Assembly (NCBI RefSeq): GCF_000247695.1
Contig: NW_004624734.1
Location: 39,702,222-39,766,221, forward strand
Direction: 5' to 3'
Length of the DNA: 64,000 bases
Source of the DNA: Heterocephalus glaber
Lineage: Eukaryota; Chordata; Mammalia; Rodentia; Bathyergidae
Part shown: piece after piece, positions 1 through 11,600 of the stretch
How the letters are laid out: each line of letters starts with the position of its first letter
Numbering within the stretch: the stretch's first letter is position 1
Notes under the pieces: model-generated
The model's database searches: none
The model's input: only the letters and a program-made list of their open reading frames with translations
What the model was told of the DNA's origin: nothing
Position numbers and translations under genes: made by a program

Positions 1-966
1 TGTGCCGCTTCCTTCTCAGCAGGCTGCAGACACTGGGCAGATGGGCCATGCTGCAGCACTGTAGGGAACCAGCTCCACGTGGTAGAGGACCACACAGGAC
101 TGACGGACAGGTCAGAGGTGGGCCCCACACTGGAACCCTGTCTCTACCACTCACAGCTAGAGGAGGCTAGAGCAAGGGGCTCTTCCCAGGGCTCCAGTGA
201 TGCCATTCCACAGGGAGGGACTTGAGGGAACTCCCACACCTACAAGGGCCTTCCTGGCACCATGACTTCACAGATGGCTGGGGAGGGACATCCATGTCTG
301 CCCTAGGCTCACAGCTAAGCCCTCCAGGACAGGGTTCAGGTCAGCATCTCACCAGTCAGCCACAGCCTGTGGAACTGGGCAGCCAAAAGGTCCCTATCTT
401 TTCTGCTGTAGTTTCTCATAGTAACTAACATGCTCTGTCCTGTAGCGCTCACTGTATAACAGGAAACAGGGCCAGTCGCTGGGGGTTTCCTGCAGATGGA
501 TGCACAGTGAACAGCTGCCTTTCATACTGTGGAGTCTGACACAAGCCTGAGAAGGCAAAATGAAAACTGCTTACCTCTATTTTGCCATGAGAAAAAACTC
601 TTTTGATTCTTTTAAGTTGGTTCCCCTCCTTCACTTATTCTCTAAACTAAGGCAGGGGCAAATTCCCTCTATCCTTTTGTTTTAGAGATGTGTACTGCAA
701 TCCACACATTTTAACGCCCAGTAGTGGTTCCATGTGTTTTAGTTCTCTGGTTGCAAGATAAAAATCACTTTGCAATAACCACTGCCACCTTGTGGACAAG
801 CATCAAACTTTCAATAGAAAAAAAAAAAGACTTCAATGTTATTAAAGGCTTCAGCTGCTGAACACTGGGAATCCCGCAGGGCCACTAAAACTATAGTAAA
901 CTGCACAATGTATGTATTTTCCTGAAAAATTGTTCATTGGGCCCCCAAACTGTTCCAGGTTGGTTT

Positions 967-1053
967 CTTTTTTTTTTTTTGGAATCGGGGATCGAACTCA
1001 GGACCCTGGATTATGAGGCAGGCAGTGGCACCACTGAGCTAAATCCCTGGCCC
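967..1053 (-). mobile_element. ID SINE (tRNA-derived)
   Basis: Read on the minus strand it begins GGGCCAGGGATTTAGCTCAG and ends with a B-box-like GAGTTCGATCCCCGATTCC and an A tail (T run on the plus strand at about 967-980). The internal Pol III boxes mark it as an ID-family SINE rather than a tRNA gene. Confidence 0.88.
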
Positions 1054-2799
1054 GATTTCTTATTTTCTGCCATGACATGTTTTAATTCTGGGTGAGAACT
1101 TAAACTGCTTGTATAGAAGCAGGGATTTCTCTTTTGTAAGCAAAATGCCTTTGGGGTTGATTTGAGACATTTCTTTGTTTGCTCCATCAGTAGTAGCTTG
1201 GAACAAAAACTGCTGCATGGCCAGACTAAGATCATTAAATTCTATTTGACCTAACCTAAGGTCATAAGAAACCATCCAATTTTGGCTCAGGCCTGAGTGT
1301 GAGCAGAAACCCAGCTCTGCCGCTTGACCCATGGTATTCACAGTGGCCCTGGCGAGCAGAGCCTGAAATCCAAGGAGCTGGCCGGCATCACCTCCCAGAT
1401 GCTCTTCTCAAGCCCACAGCTGTAACCTCACTGCTCTCCAAGAAAACAGCTGGATAGGAGGATCAAGTGGGTGGGGCAGAGCTGTATGTTGGCAATGTGG
1501 GGAGCATAAGAACCAGTTTGGAGGAGAGAAACAAGTGGAGCTCCAAAAGAGCCAAGGGCCAGAGATGGGAAGGAGTGAATGTGGGATGAGGCAGTGGGGC
1601 ATCGTGGCTGCAGGCCATCAGGAGCCACTGAGCACACTGACAGGAGAGGGTGGCCTCGCAGAGCCCAGACCCCAGGGGAAGGGTTCAAAGGGAGGCCCAA
1701 GAAGCCATTCGCTGCCTCCCCAGACACCATGACCCCAGGGGAGTCCGTGCTACACATGCCTTCGAATGGGCCTCCAGCTAGCTTCCAGTCTTCCCTGCGC
1801 AGCTGTTCTCCAGACTACACACAGAGCACCCACTCAAAAATCTCAATGCACACACCCTCTGGCCAAGTCCTACCATTTTTAATAACCGAGACACTGGCAC
1901 AAGCAGCCAAAGATGAAAGTATACAGGCTCACTGCAGCACTGATTGAAATAAAACACCAGGTACACTGAGCATACAGCGACAGAGAGCAGGTAAAATAAA
2001 CTGTGGCATGCTCTTTAAATGGAATACTATGCAACCATTACAATGAGTCAGCAAAGTGTGTAAAAATCCCAATCAATCTCCAAAATATACTACTCTATTT
2101 TTAAAATTAGGGATAGAATCATAGTCAAAATATACTATTTGTGTTTTTAAGAGAAATATGCATGCATATATGTGGTGTGCATATGTGCTTTATGTACAAA
2201 AACTTATCTGAAAGGCCACACGTGAAACTAGTATCAGTTGCTTCTTGCAGAGAAAGGATATGGGTATACTGTAAGACAGCACCACGCTTTGCTCATACCC
2301 AATGCCCCACCCAGCCCCAGACCTATATGAGTGCCACTTCCGCTGCATGGCCCTTTACTTTCTCGCTCTCTGCCTATCTAATTCTTACTCACTTTCTCTT
2401 TCCAGCATGGCTGCTGCTTTTCTTGGAAACCTGCCATCACACCTCTCACCGCTAAGATGACCCCTCCCTCTGCAGTGTCCTCTGCTTCCCTGACGGTGTC
2501 ACAGCCAAGGCATGGGCCCAGAATCCACTCGCCCAGAACCTCTTGATGCAAGGAAAACCTGGTTCACCTGTCCCACCCGTGGTGCATTCTCAAAGGGCAT
2601 TTTCTCTCTCATTCAGAGTCCAATGCCAAGCGGGCAGTATAGTGCCCTTCCCAAGGGTCGGACAGGGCCTGCTGTGTGCCAATCATAGCACAGATCATCT
2701 TGGCTAGATATCTGCCCTTCCGGCCTCCTCTGTCACTAAGAGCTGATCTAAGTCTAGGAAAAATCTGTTGTGGTAAAGGAGAGTGGCACTTTGCCCTCT

Positions 2800-3056
2800 G
2801 CTCTGTGCTTGCTGCTTTCAATGCTGTCTTGTAAAGATGTGATATCTAGAGATGTAACAAATACCCCAAGACCCAAGAGATCGACACATCCAGTGTCACT
2901 GGGCAACAAATCCAAGAGCACTGTCACTACCGAACTTATTGTGTGAAATAACAAGAACAAAGTTGGTACTAATAAGCTAAACCTATCCTCCTGTTTATTA
3001 TTTACAACACTGTTGGCTGGGTATTCCATTAACTGCAGCCAAAAGCATTCCTAATT
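2800..3056 (+). mobile_element. MLT1-like LTR remnant (ERVL-MaLR)
   Basis: The 3' part has the usual order of an old MaLR LTR: CTTGTAAAGATGTGATATCT, then CTTATTGTGTGAAATAACAA, then a closing TGCAGCCAAAAGCATTCCTA. Both identity and ends are diverged. It is a non-coding remnant. Confidence 0.42.
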
Positions 3057-3598
3057 GCTTTTATAATGGCTCTTACCATTACAGGTCGACACATTCAATC
3101 TCAAGATCAGCCCATGCTATCAAGCAAAAGAGTCTCTGTTTGAGGCCAGGAGCAACATCTTGGGACACAGCAAATCAATGTGCCCTTTCTAAGTCCACTC
3201 AGACCCTTCTTCTGCTCTCTTGTGCCCAGGTCCAAAATAGCCTAAAATTTAGAAGCAGAATCATGGCCAAATTCACCAAGACAATTGGCCCATGATACTT
3301 TCTCTATTCTTTGATTTCTGTGACCATCATTCTGCTAGAGAAGGTTTAAATACAAAGATCTTTTCATCCTTAGGCCTCATAATTGTGGTGAACCTTGCAC
3401 AGGATAGCCTCGTGGAAGAAGGGGTGATTCTCTAGTTTACAGCTATTCCAGAGGTTGATAGAAGTTGCTGATCACCCCCACGTGGGCTGACCGTGGAACC
3501 CCATTCCAAAAAATTTTCTGATATTCAACTTCATGAAATCTCCGGCACCTTATCACAGCTCCTCAACAAAGATGGCTGCTAAGGCAATGAATGTCTTA

Positions 3599-3787
<189 letters not shown>

Positions 3788-3925
3788 CTAAGGCAGGATG
3801 AGGAGAGAGCATGAGGGAAGCCTCTTTGGGGTTCCTAGGCTGCAGGCACACATGAGAAATGGAGGTACACATACACACACACCACTCAAGCTTGGTGCAA
3901 TCAGACAGTTAGAGCCAAGACTCAC
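3788..3925 (-). other. PRKCH short intron (138 bp)
   Basis: It runs GTGAGTC to CCTTAG in gene orientation and is by far the shortest intron here. It contains a short GT-rich stretch (a CA run on the plus strand near 3870-3882). No other feature is visible. Confidence 0.9.
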
Positions 3926-4069
3926 CTTCCCAAAACTCCCCTTCCCTAACACTCGGATGAACTCAAAGTCGTTGATGCCAAGTCTGTTGGAAGAATTCAT
4001 TCCAACCCCATTGCCTTCTTTGCTGCCCTCCTTTCCCTGTCGTCTTAGGGTGGATCTGGAAACGAGTTT
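3926..4069 (-). CDS. PRKCH: PRKCH exon: V3 hinge and kinase glycine loop (144 bp)
   Basis: The acceptor is CTCTTTGCAG and the donor GGGAAG|GTGAGTC. Phase is 0 at both ends and it encodes 48 residues (200-247): KLVSRSTLRRQGKEGSKEGN, GVGMNSSNRLGINDFEF, then IRVLGKGSFGK. The last stretch is the start of the protein kinase domain with the Gly-X-Gly-X-X-Gly nucleotide-binding loop (GKGSFG). The hinge part is the least conserved piece of the protein. Here it has EGSKEGNGVGM and INDF where I remember ESSKEGNGIGV and IDNF in human, the level of change expected between mammalian orders. Confidence 0.96.
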
Positions 4070-4834
4070 CTGCAAAGAGGAGGAGGATGCTGAGTCAGAA
4101 ACGGCAGTGTGACCATGACACATGGACAAGTGGAGAAGACCCTCCTAGGTGGGAATGGTCTCACCCTCAGCTATCTCAAAAGAGGAGAGGTCAACGCAGC
4201 TCTGTGATCTGGCTGTACAACTCAAACCTGCCTCAGCATCAGCTTCCGGTCTGTTCCTACTGCTCGATGGCAAAAAAGCATTGTAAATACATCTATGCTA
4301 AGGAGTAGAGCTTGTGCTGAAAGGGAGGGGTAAGGAAACAATGCCTTAGTTTGGTCCCTCTCATTTCCTCTGCAGTGGCTTCCCACAGGGAAGTCGGATT
4401 CTAGGAGTGCCCTCTAGTGGGTACTTCATGCAAAGAGTGGTTTTCAAGTTTGCTCAGAGAGTCAAGTACCAATCAGAACAAGGACACAAGGTGGAAGAAG
4501 CAATGTTTTTTATACAAAATTTTAAATTATATAAGAAATAAAAATTCAATTAAAAATTGGAAAAATTACCCAAAGCATGAAGGATAAATTTTTACGTACC
4601 TAAAACAGGCGTCTGTTAAGAGTTTAGGTATGTACTGTACATATGTAAAAAATATATACACATGTTAATAACATGCAGAGATGTATGCTTTCACACTTAA
4701 TTTTTAAATATACAGTAAGTGCTTTATAACATATATTTTAACCTAAAACTTAGACATGTATATTTTTCCTATCTTTATCTCTTGAGAACACGAGGATTTT
4801 TGTTTGTTCTCATTGTGCGTGTGTGTGAGTGAGC

Positions 4835-4907
4835 GCTGCTAAGGATGGAATCAGGCCTTCACATATGGTGTGTAAGAGCTCTGTCACTGAGCTACACTTT
4901 CAGCCCA
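4835..4907 (-). mobile_element. Diverged ID-type SINE
   Basis: On the minus strand it reads TGGGCTGAAAGTGTAGCTCA then GTGACAGAGCTCTTACACACC, the older ID consensus shape with A box. The 3' part is degraded and no clear A tail or target duplication is visible. Confidence 0.6.
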
Positions 4908-5054
4908 AGATCAGTAGTTTTAATGGCTGTTCCATATTTCTTATGGATACATCATTTACTTACTAAATCCCTTGCTATTGAAAGTGCTGGTCAACTGCTA
5001 TTTTTATGGTATTAACATCACCACTGTGAGCAACCTTGCAAACCTTCAAAAAGG

Positions 5055-5290
5055 GTAACAGTGAGTTCAGGCTGTGAAGGAAGCTGCCTGGGTTCAAAGG
5101 ACCGTTCTGCACCCCAGCCTTGACCTCCAGCAGGTTTACCTCACCCAGCCTTGGTCTCCCCTTCTGCCAGGGCTGAGGGGATGACAGCACCTGCCACACG
5201 TGTTACCACGAAGAGTCAATGGACATAACGCACAGAAGCCACTTAGATTGGTGCCTGGCACAGTCAATGCACTTACGCTGTTATCAATAC
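5055..5290 (+). mobile_element. MIR SINE remnant
   Basis: The order GCCTGGGTTCAAAGGACCG, CAGGTTTACCTCACCCAGCC, ATGACAGCACCTGCCAC and TGGTGCCTGGCACAGTCAAT follows the MIR core and 3' region. It is strongly diverged, as expected for an ancient mammalian SINE. Confidence 0.6.
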
Positions 5291-7039
5291 CCTCATCTAT
5301 CTTCCTAAGATAACTTTTGAAGAATGCCATTCTTTGCACCACAGTGTTAACTCTGAAGGCATCTGATACACAGCCAACGTGTCCCCTACAGAGGGGGCCA
5401 ATCTGCACCCTCACCAGCACCACGAGTGTCCCTGTGTCACCACCCTACCCCAGCAGCAAAGCGGCTCTGGTCCCGTGTGCCATTCACAGCAAGGAAGGTA
5501 ACTTCTGCAGGTCCCACTTTGGTATGCTTACCACACAAGCTAGATAACAGATCAAAAATCTAATGACCTGGAATTTTTAGCCTTTTAGCTGAAAAAAAAA
5601 AAAAGCTTATCTGGGGCATCTTCTAAGCAATTTTGGCAACAAACTAACTGTACAGCAGCCTGAAACTTTAAAGATTTTACTTACTTAAACCCATAAAATA
5701 GTGACGGCAAGATATAAAACAGAGTATCTTAAAAATCTGATGCTTTTAATAGTTCCTCCTCTAAATCTCTCATCACAATTTTTTCAAAGACAGAAAAATG
5801 GTACCAGTTTAAATTTCACTTCCTCTACTTGCATACTTCCTGTGGGTGGACTAGCAGTGGCTAGAAAATTTTAAGCCAATGTTTCTCAGTCTTTTTCTTT
5901 TAACCGATTCTTCTCTTTTTATTAGACTTAAAATTCCCCCCTTTTAATGCTGCATTGCCAAATAAGAGGTAATTTTGGCTTTCCCTCTATTAAATATCAT
6001 AACTTGAAAGATACTTGGTTCAAACGGCCAGGGGCACTTCCCATTCTTGACCTATCTGTCCCCACCATATTTTAGAAGCCTGGGCTCAGGCTGAAATCCT
6101 TAATGTCCCTTTTGAAGAACAACTGTCCTATCTATCAGAAATTCCTCTTACCATTTAAACATCTTCCCTGCCTACACCCAAGACAGACAGATCTGGACTT
6201 CTCCCATGCCTCCCTGGAATCAAGAACACATGGTCAGTACAAGTCCCTAGTCTACGAAGCAGGAGCTTTTCAGTAAAAAGGAAATGAAGTGGATAGTGCT
6301 GTATTTTCTAAGTTCCAAGGACCTCTCAGTGATTGCACTTCCCTTCCTATGTGCCCAGAGGCTGTTTGGCAGTTTAGTCTAGAATCCTCCCCCACCAGGA
6401 ATGAAACTACACCTCACAGATTGCACAGCCACGCAGCATGGCCGCTCCTGGCTCTCGCCAATGCTGGTCAGGAAGGCAGCGACAGGAGCTGCCAGGCAAA
6501 GCAGGTGGAGATGGCTCAGGAGACAGAATGACAAACGACCCAACTCCACTCACTCCCAGGAGCCCAGAGGAAGGAACTCTTGTCCGCTGCTGAAGGCAGG
6601 AGATAAATTCACTATTCTTAAACAAAAACTGTGGAACTGCTGATTCCAGGGAGATCTTCAAGTTCAACCTTGGGAGAGGTGAGAAAGCAGGGCCTGTGGT
6701 TCCTGGTCAACTGTCCTGCCCATTCCCCAGCCAAGGGCACAGCCCAGGCCTCTGGGCTCTAAGCTTTTCACCAGATTATACTGACTCAAAGCCAATTTTA
6801 AAAAGTAATGACATAGAAAAAGAAAAAACCTTCCTCCTGCTTCCTGGTATCAGCATGCTCATTATTTCTTATCATATAGTAAGACTCTTTGTGAAACAAA
6901 ATTTCTTTAAAATGCAATAAATTTTACTGTATTTGCTGGTATCAGAAACACTGAGGGTGCCATGCCTCACGTTCTCATGCAGTCTCACCACAACTGCACA
7001 ACTTTTAAATTAAATCCACGAGAAGAAGCAAAGGCTCAC

Positions 7040-7167
7040 TGAGGTTGGAGAGATGTTTCCGGGCTGAAGGCCCATCCCCGCCAGGGTCTTGGCCAGCTCC
7101 ACCGCATTCACCCCGCAGTTAGGGGCCACGTTGGCTTGACACCGAATATGTACATTCATTTTACAAA
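7040..7167 (-). CDS. PRKCH: PRKCH exon: end of C1B and start of V3 hinge (128 bp)
   Basis: The acceptor is TTCCTGCAG and the donor CCTCA|GTGAGCC. The exon completes the split Ile and reads [18 protein letters not shown] then [12 protein letters not shown] and [12 protein letters not shown] (residues 157-199). The C1B finger is completed with its last His and three Cys, so the full His-X12-C-X2-C-X13-C-X2-C-X4-H-X2-C-X7-C set is intact. The end is the proteolysis-prone V3 hinge between the regulatory and catalytic halves. No reading frame of notable length marks this exon; it was found by following the expected protein. Confidence 0.95.
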
Positions 7168-7430
7168 CTGCAGGAAGAGGACAGAGAATCTATATTCAGA
7201 AAACATCTCAGTCAACATGTGCTGCAACAGAGAAATTTAATAACCTGAAAAACTACAATAGAGGAACTATACAGGCAGAAGAGTGTCATCTCACAAAAGT
7301 TAAACTCTCACTTATAACAATTCCTTACATTTTACCTACGGATACGATCAAAAGTACAGTGTTTAAATTTTTAAAAAAATTATTACAGTAAAAGACACAC
7401 TGCTACTAATTTCCTAAAAATATTCTCCCT

Positions 7431-7521
7431 TGCCAGGGATGCAGTTCAGTGGCATGCATGCCTGCCTGAGCACAAGGTCCTGAGTTCGATCCTCCATACT
7501 GGGAAAAATAAATAAATAAAT
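7431..7521 (+). mobile_element. ID SINE inserted in a mariner-like fragment
   Basis: It has a Pol III B box (GAGTTCGATCC) and a tail of AAATA repeats. It is flanked by a 15-base target duplication, AAAAATATTCTCCCT at 7416-7430 and AAAAATACTCTCCCT at 7522-7536, with one mismatch. The duplicated bases belong to the transposase fragment on the minus strand, so the SINE arrived later. Confidence 0.88.
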
Positions 7522-7530
7522 AAAAATACT

Positions 7531-7790
7531 CTCCCTCACTTTGAACACACTTATCCCATTGTTCTTGCCACTTTGTGAAGCAGTTCTGGAGGTCCTTTTC
7601 TATGTGTCTTCTGTTGCAGTGTCATGGCTGCCTTGACGTCCTGAATCAACTCAATACATTTACCTCTCATGGTCATTTTGACTTTGGGAGAGCCAGAAGA
7701 CACATGGTCCCAGATCCAGTGAACAAGGTGGTTGAGGATATACCGTAAAGTTTTCTGAGCCCCCTTTCCATTGGACAACACTCAGCAGGG
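7531..7790 (-). pseudogene. Mariner-like transposase fragment, minus copy
   Basis: On the minus strand it encodes SPKVKMTMRGKCIELIQDVK, then (after a frameshift) KDLQNCFTKWQEQWDKCVQ and SEGEYF. This is the C-terminal part of a Tc1/mariner-type transposase (usual form: PKIK, KRFESIEDIQ, FQNCFKKWQHRWDKCI, GDYFEGD). Only the last quarter of the protein is present. It is broken by a frameshift and by the ID insertion at its 3' side, so it is non-functional. Confidence 0.7.
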
Positions 7791-7827
7791 GCATTTACAT
7801 ATTTTTTGATCACACCTTGCAGAGACA

Positions 7828-7935
7828 CTCATGAGACAGGACTTCCAGAACTGCTTCAGAAAGTGGCGAGAACAACGGAAAGAGTGTGTTCAAAGAGAGG
7901 AGCAGCATTTTGAGGGGGATAAATGGCAATATGTC
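7828..7935 (+). pseudogene. Mariner-like transposase fragment, plus copy
   Basis: On the plus strand it reads MRQDFQNCFRKWREQRKECV then QREEQHFEGDKW, the same transposase C-terminus as the minus copy about 220 bases away, in the opposite direction. The shared stretch (about 70 bases) looks roughly 80 percent identical by eye. No terminal inverted repeat or TA target site could be located with certainty. Confidence 0.68.
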
Positions 7936-9700
7936 TCCTACTATAATACACTGTATTTAACCATTCACCATATATTCCGATCACCCTCATATTTCTGTTT
8001 TGTGCAGAAGCAGAAATCCTGGCACACTAAAGACTCATAGATTTCAAGTACATTTTTTTCACTATGACTTGATGAAATGCGTTCATGTAAATCACTCATA
8101 GCTGTCACTGCCAACTCAACGGCATGATCCAAAATGAAGATTAAAATGTTCATCATAGTGACAGTTCAGTCAGTTAAATCACAAAGACTCCTGTCAACTG
8201 ACTATTCTTTTTCTCTCAACAGTGAAATAAAGGGCAGCAGTCTAAATGCCACAGAAAGATCATGGTTCACACAGGATGGAAATGTTTCTGAGAAAAGAGC
8301 TGCTTCGGAGAGCTTTCTTTCTGAGTACTGTTGTGGGTGGGTGGCCCTCATAGCAGACAGGCATCCTGTGGGGCCATGGGTCTCGGTGTTTGCAGCCTGT
8401 GCTTCTGCTTCATGGGGGAAGAAAATGCAACTTTTAAATGTTTGAAGGCTAGGGTAAACGGCAGTCTTCAGAAGTTAGCAAAGCAAGTGAAGCTCCGTGT
8501 GCTCAGGAAGCGACTTAGGACTATGAAGGCTCCAAGGTTTAATCAGCAGAAATAAATCCTGGTGCAGATTCCTGCTGGTGGGAGGCAGAACTGGAGCAGT
8601 GTGTAAAAAATGTCTATTTTATGGAATCAGTCCATCTTTGGGAGCACACACTATCTAGCTTTCATGGGGCTCAGATTTGTGGGATTTAGGAACCCTTCTT
8701 TAAGAAAAAGTACAGAAAACCAAGTACAGGAGGGTTCTGAAGCTTCAGCTTCATTAGCTTCATGGGAAATTTATCTCCCAGGAAGACCGGCAAGGAAAAA
8801 CCCCAGAGTGCAACTGGCCTTTCAAAGCCACCACATGACAACAAAAGTGAATGCTTTTGTGGAGGTGTGCTATCTGCCCTCAGGCCATCAGGAGGAACAA
8901 GAACCACATACGTGAGTGCCGACATGGCTCTGCATTCCAACAACAACCTCAGGAAAGCACAAAGTGCCTTTCAGGGTGGACACCACACCTGGTGAAACCA
9001 TCCTGTTAGCATCAGGGACCACCTGAACCAAAAGCCTTAAAAGCTATACATGAGCAGGCTGCTGTTTTGGTTCTATGAAAAAAGAAACAGTAAATGATGT
9101 CCTACAAGGAAAAGGAATTTGCTGTTCCAAAAGACAAGTGGGTTTCCTGACAGAAGCAGGCTTGTAGGTCAGGCGGTCGAGGGGCATTGGCTGCTTGCAC
9201 ACATGCTGCTCCACCTCCTCTGTCGCTCTTCTGCACAGAGACTCAGGACAGCTGATCGGGCTTCAGGTACACCCAGGACAGCCGGATCACTGCCTCTCAG
9301 TGGGAGACAGCTCAAGGCCAACAGTTCCCCACTCCTAACAGACTAGGGTAGGCCCTCACTCCCTCAGGCCTGAGCTCCACACCGCACTGGGCAAGTCAGG
9401 GAGCTGCGAGGCCATGGCCAAAGCGTCACTGCTCTTTACTCCCCTCCTGCCTGCAACCTCCATCACAGCACTCCTGGAGGAGGCCCAGGGCAGCCCCACA
9501 GCACTCTGACAGCTTACTCCATGCCTGCTTCTGCTGAGGGCATCAGCCCGGAAGCCTCGCACAAGCCCTTACTCATGACCCCACATTCTCTTCCGGCTGT
9601 ATCGCCTCTGCCATCTCTGATCAGCAGCCCATCCTTTCCTCTTTCAAACACCAATGAATAGCACAATGCCTCATCTGCACTCAGAAATAAACAGGTATTA

Positions 9701-9790
9701 GGGCCAGGATGGAGCTCAGTGGTGTTGCTGCCTGCCTCGCAAGTCAAAGGTCCTGAGTTCGATCACCGGTACCAAAACAAAAACCAAAAA
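9701..9790 (+). mobile_element. ID SINE
   Basis: It begins GGGCCAGGATGGAGCTCAGT and ends GAGTTCGATCACCGGTACC plus an A-rich tail. An imperfect target duplication flanks it (ACAGGTATTA before, ACAGATGTTA after). Confidence 0.9.
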
Positions 9791-10025
9791 ACAGATGTTA
9801 TTTAGCTGGCTAGATCACAGGATTTAACATGTGACTTTACGTTCAGTGGTTAACTGGGGATCAGATGGAGTTCTCTTTATATGCCTGATAAGGATATATA
9901 AATATAAAACTACTAAGATGTTCTTTTACAATATGTCTACAATTGTCATTCCTAGCTGAGGCCACAGAATCGCACGAGCTTGTGGCATGGTATGCCCATA
10001 CAGAAGTGGGTTCCCAACATCTCAC

Positions 10026-10155
10026 TTTTACACTGAAGTCCTTGTCGCATTATCCCCCAGAGCAGGGAGCCACAGTGATCGCAGAATGTTGGAACTTTGT
10101 AGTTGTGGATGCTGAACTTGTGTGGGATGTTGATTCCAAACCTCTGTTCGGCAAT
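10026..10155 (-). CDS. PRKCH: PRKCH exon: first part of C1B (130 bp)
   Basis: The acceptor is TACTTTCCAG and the donor TGTAAAA|GTGAG. The exon encodes [20 protein letters not shown] then [19 protein letters not shown] and LQCK, plus one base of Ile (residues 114-156). It holds the first His, the first Cys-X2-Cys and the third Cys of the C1B zinc finger. The Trp in SLLWG is the residue that gives novel PKCs higher diacylglycerol affinity than classical isoforms, which have Tyr there (established for the family). An antisense open frame crosses the same bases but has no coding features. Confidence 0.96.
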
Positions 10156-10229
10156 CTGGAAAGTAAAAAACATAAGAGAACAAGATCTAAAATTTCCTAT
10201 CAATATCCTTGATAAAAACTATAATAGGA

Positions 10230-10311
10230 GGGTCAGGGATTTAGCTCACTGGCACTGTGCCTGCCTCACAAGTGCAAGGTCCTGAGTTCAATCCCTGGTA
10301 CCAAAAAAAAA
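10230..10311 (+). mobile_element. ID SINE
   Basis: It begins GGGTCAGGGATTTAGCTCAC and ends GAGTTCAATCCCTGGTACC with an A tail. The target duplication is AACTATAATAGGA before and AATTATAATAGGA after. It sits about 75 bases from the C1B exon, upstream of it in gene orientation. Confidence 0.92.
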
Positions 10312-11538
10312 AATTATAATAGGAACGACCAAGTGCAAAGTGTGACTATGACACCTGAGTCAAACTTATTTCTTTATTGGACTCAGCACTGGTGAATTTC
10401 TCAGGTCTCATAGCCAGACTCAGCACGTCTGCTAATGAACAAGACATGACAGAAATGAGGGGTGCACATTAGTTCACAGGAGAGAGAAACAGAAATTAAG
10501 ATTTTAATTTCATCTTTTATATGCAGGCCATACTTCTCTCCCTGAGTCCCCCACACTCACGCTTACTTTCTTGAACCTTTGACAGCAAGATTAAATGGGT
10601 CTTTCATACACTAACATTGTGTCATGGAGGGAAAGAGAAGGCACGCAGAACACATGGGACACAGAAGGAAGTTCGTCCAAGGTGACCCTGGAGTGCTAAC
10701 AAGTCACCCTCTCCAGCCTTTGTCTGGCATTTACATTCTGACCCCAAGGTCTTCGTATAATCGCACATGCTGTTTCCAGCAAGTAATGACACCAGGCACA
10801 CGCTCTACGGCCTGCCTCACACTGTGAAGTAACAGCAAGAGCTCCATCCACGATGTGATGGGGAGACGGTGCTGGTCTTTTTCAGATATCTATGATCCAA
10901 ACCTCTCTGTACATTTGCTCTTTAGCAGTCCTGCAAACACTGAGTTCACAGCCAGACCTTCAAAGGGATCTGCAAATCTACTGAGTGCTCAGTGTCACCA
11001 ACTCCCACCCCATCTGTTTTCTCCCTCCAGACTTTGAAACGTGTGCCCATCCCAGAGCAATGTGATGTGAGCGGCAAGAATGAAGTTTCAGCTTTTATGC
11101 AGAGCTATATATCCCCTCCCCCAATTTCTTAAGAGACGAGAGGAAGCCAACGGCCTTTACTTAGCCTAATTTACAGTTAACAACATACTTGTCAATTCTA
11201 TTTCATTTAATCACAACTATCCATGAGGGAAGCATGGATCCTATTTTCAGACGGAGGCACTGAGAGATTGTGGGCTCAGCCTGAGCTCACAGAGAAGACC
11301 ATGTATAGCAGTAAGACTCAGCACCCCCACCCCGGGGGCCAGATGTCCTACCTCAACAGCGTCATCACCACAGGAGTGGCACCAAACCATAGAACTTACG
11401 CCCAGTGGAACACTGAGGTGGCACCCCCAAGGCGAGGCCAGACTACCCAAGAATAGAAGTGCGAAACGCTATGATACAAAGAAGGACAGAAATTTCCATT
11501 CTGATACCACATGGGCTTCAAGGATGTGGGATGGAAGT

Positions 11539-11594
11539 GGAGAAGGGGAAAAAAGGAGGGAGGGAAGGGAGGGGGAGGAGGGGAGAAAAGAGAG
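11539..11594 (+). repeat. Uninterrupted 56-base purine tract
   Basis: Every base from 11539 to 11594 is A or G on the plus strand, with five runs of three or more G (GGAGGGAGGG, GGGAGGGGG, GGAGGGG). In the PRKCH transcript it is pyrimidine-only and lies 69-124 bases inside the intron from the 5' splice site of the exon at 11663. It could fold as triplex or G-quadruplex DNA; that is inference from composition. Confidence 0.9.
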
Positions 11595-11600
11595 TACAGG

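Larger units (their letters stand above)
4070..7039 (-). other. PRKCH intron (2,970 bp)
   Basis: It contains a diverged ID SINE at about 4.83-4.91 kb and a MIR-like stretch at about 5.06-5.29 kb. The stretch 4.50-4.80 kb is AT-rich. The remaining 5.3-7.0 kb shows short chance open frames on both strands and nothing I can assign. Confidence 0.7.
7168..10025 (-). other. PRKCH intron (2,858 bp)
   Basis: It holds a pair of oppositely oriented mariner-like transposase fragments (7.53-7.94 kb), an ID SINE inside the first of them, and another ID SINE at 9.70 kb. From 8.0 to 9.65 kb I see only short open frames without family resemblance; this stretch is unassigned. Confidence 0.7.

Noticed and set aside
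1579..1947. Plus-strand 122-codon open frame
   Set aside because: Low similarity to anything, overlaps other frames on both strands; chance in GC-richer DNA.
2141..2455. Plus-strand 104-codon open frame with a hydrophobic C-terminus
   Set aside because: No signal of coding use or family; the hydrophobic stretch comes from a pyrimidine-rich region.
3798..4112. Plus-strand open frame over the glycine-loop exon
   Set aside because: Antisense shadow of the real minus-strand exon.
7441..7500. tRNA-like sequences with A and B boxes (here and at the other ID copies)
   Set aside because: They do not fold as a complete tRNA, end in A tails and are flanked by target duplications, so they are ID SINEs and not tRNA genes.
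9943..10212. Plus-strand open frame over the C1B exon
   Set aside because: It is the antisense shadow of a conserved exon on the minus strand.
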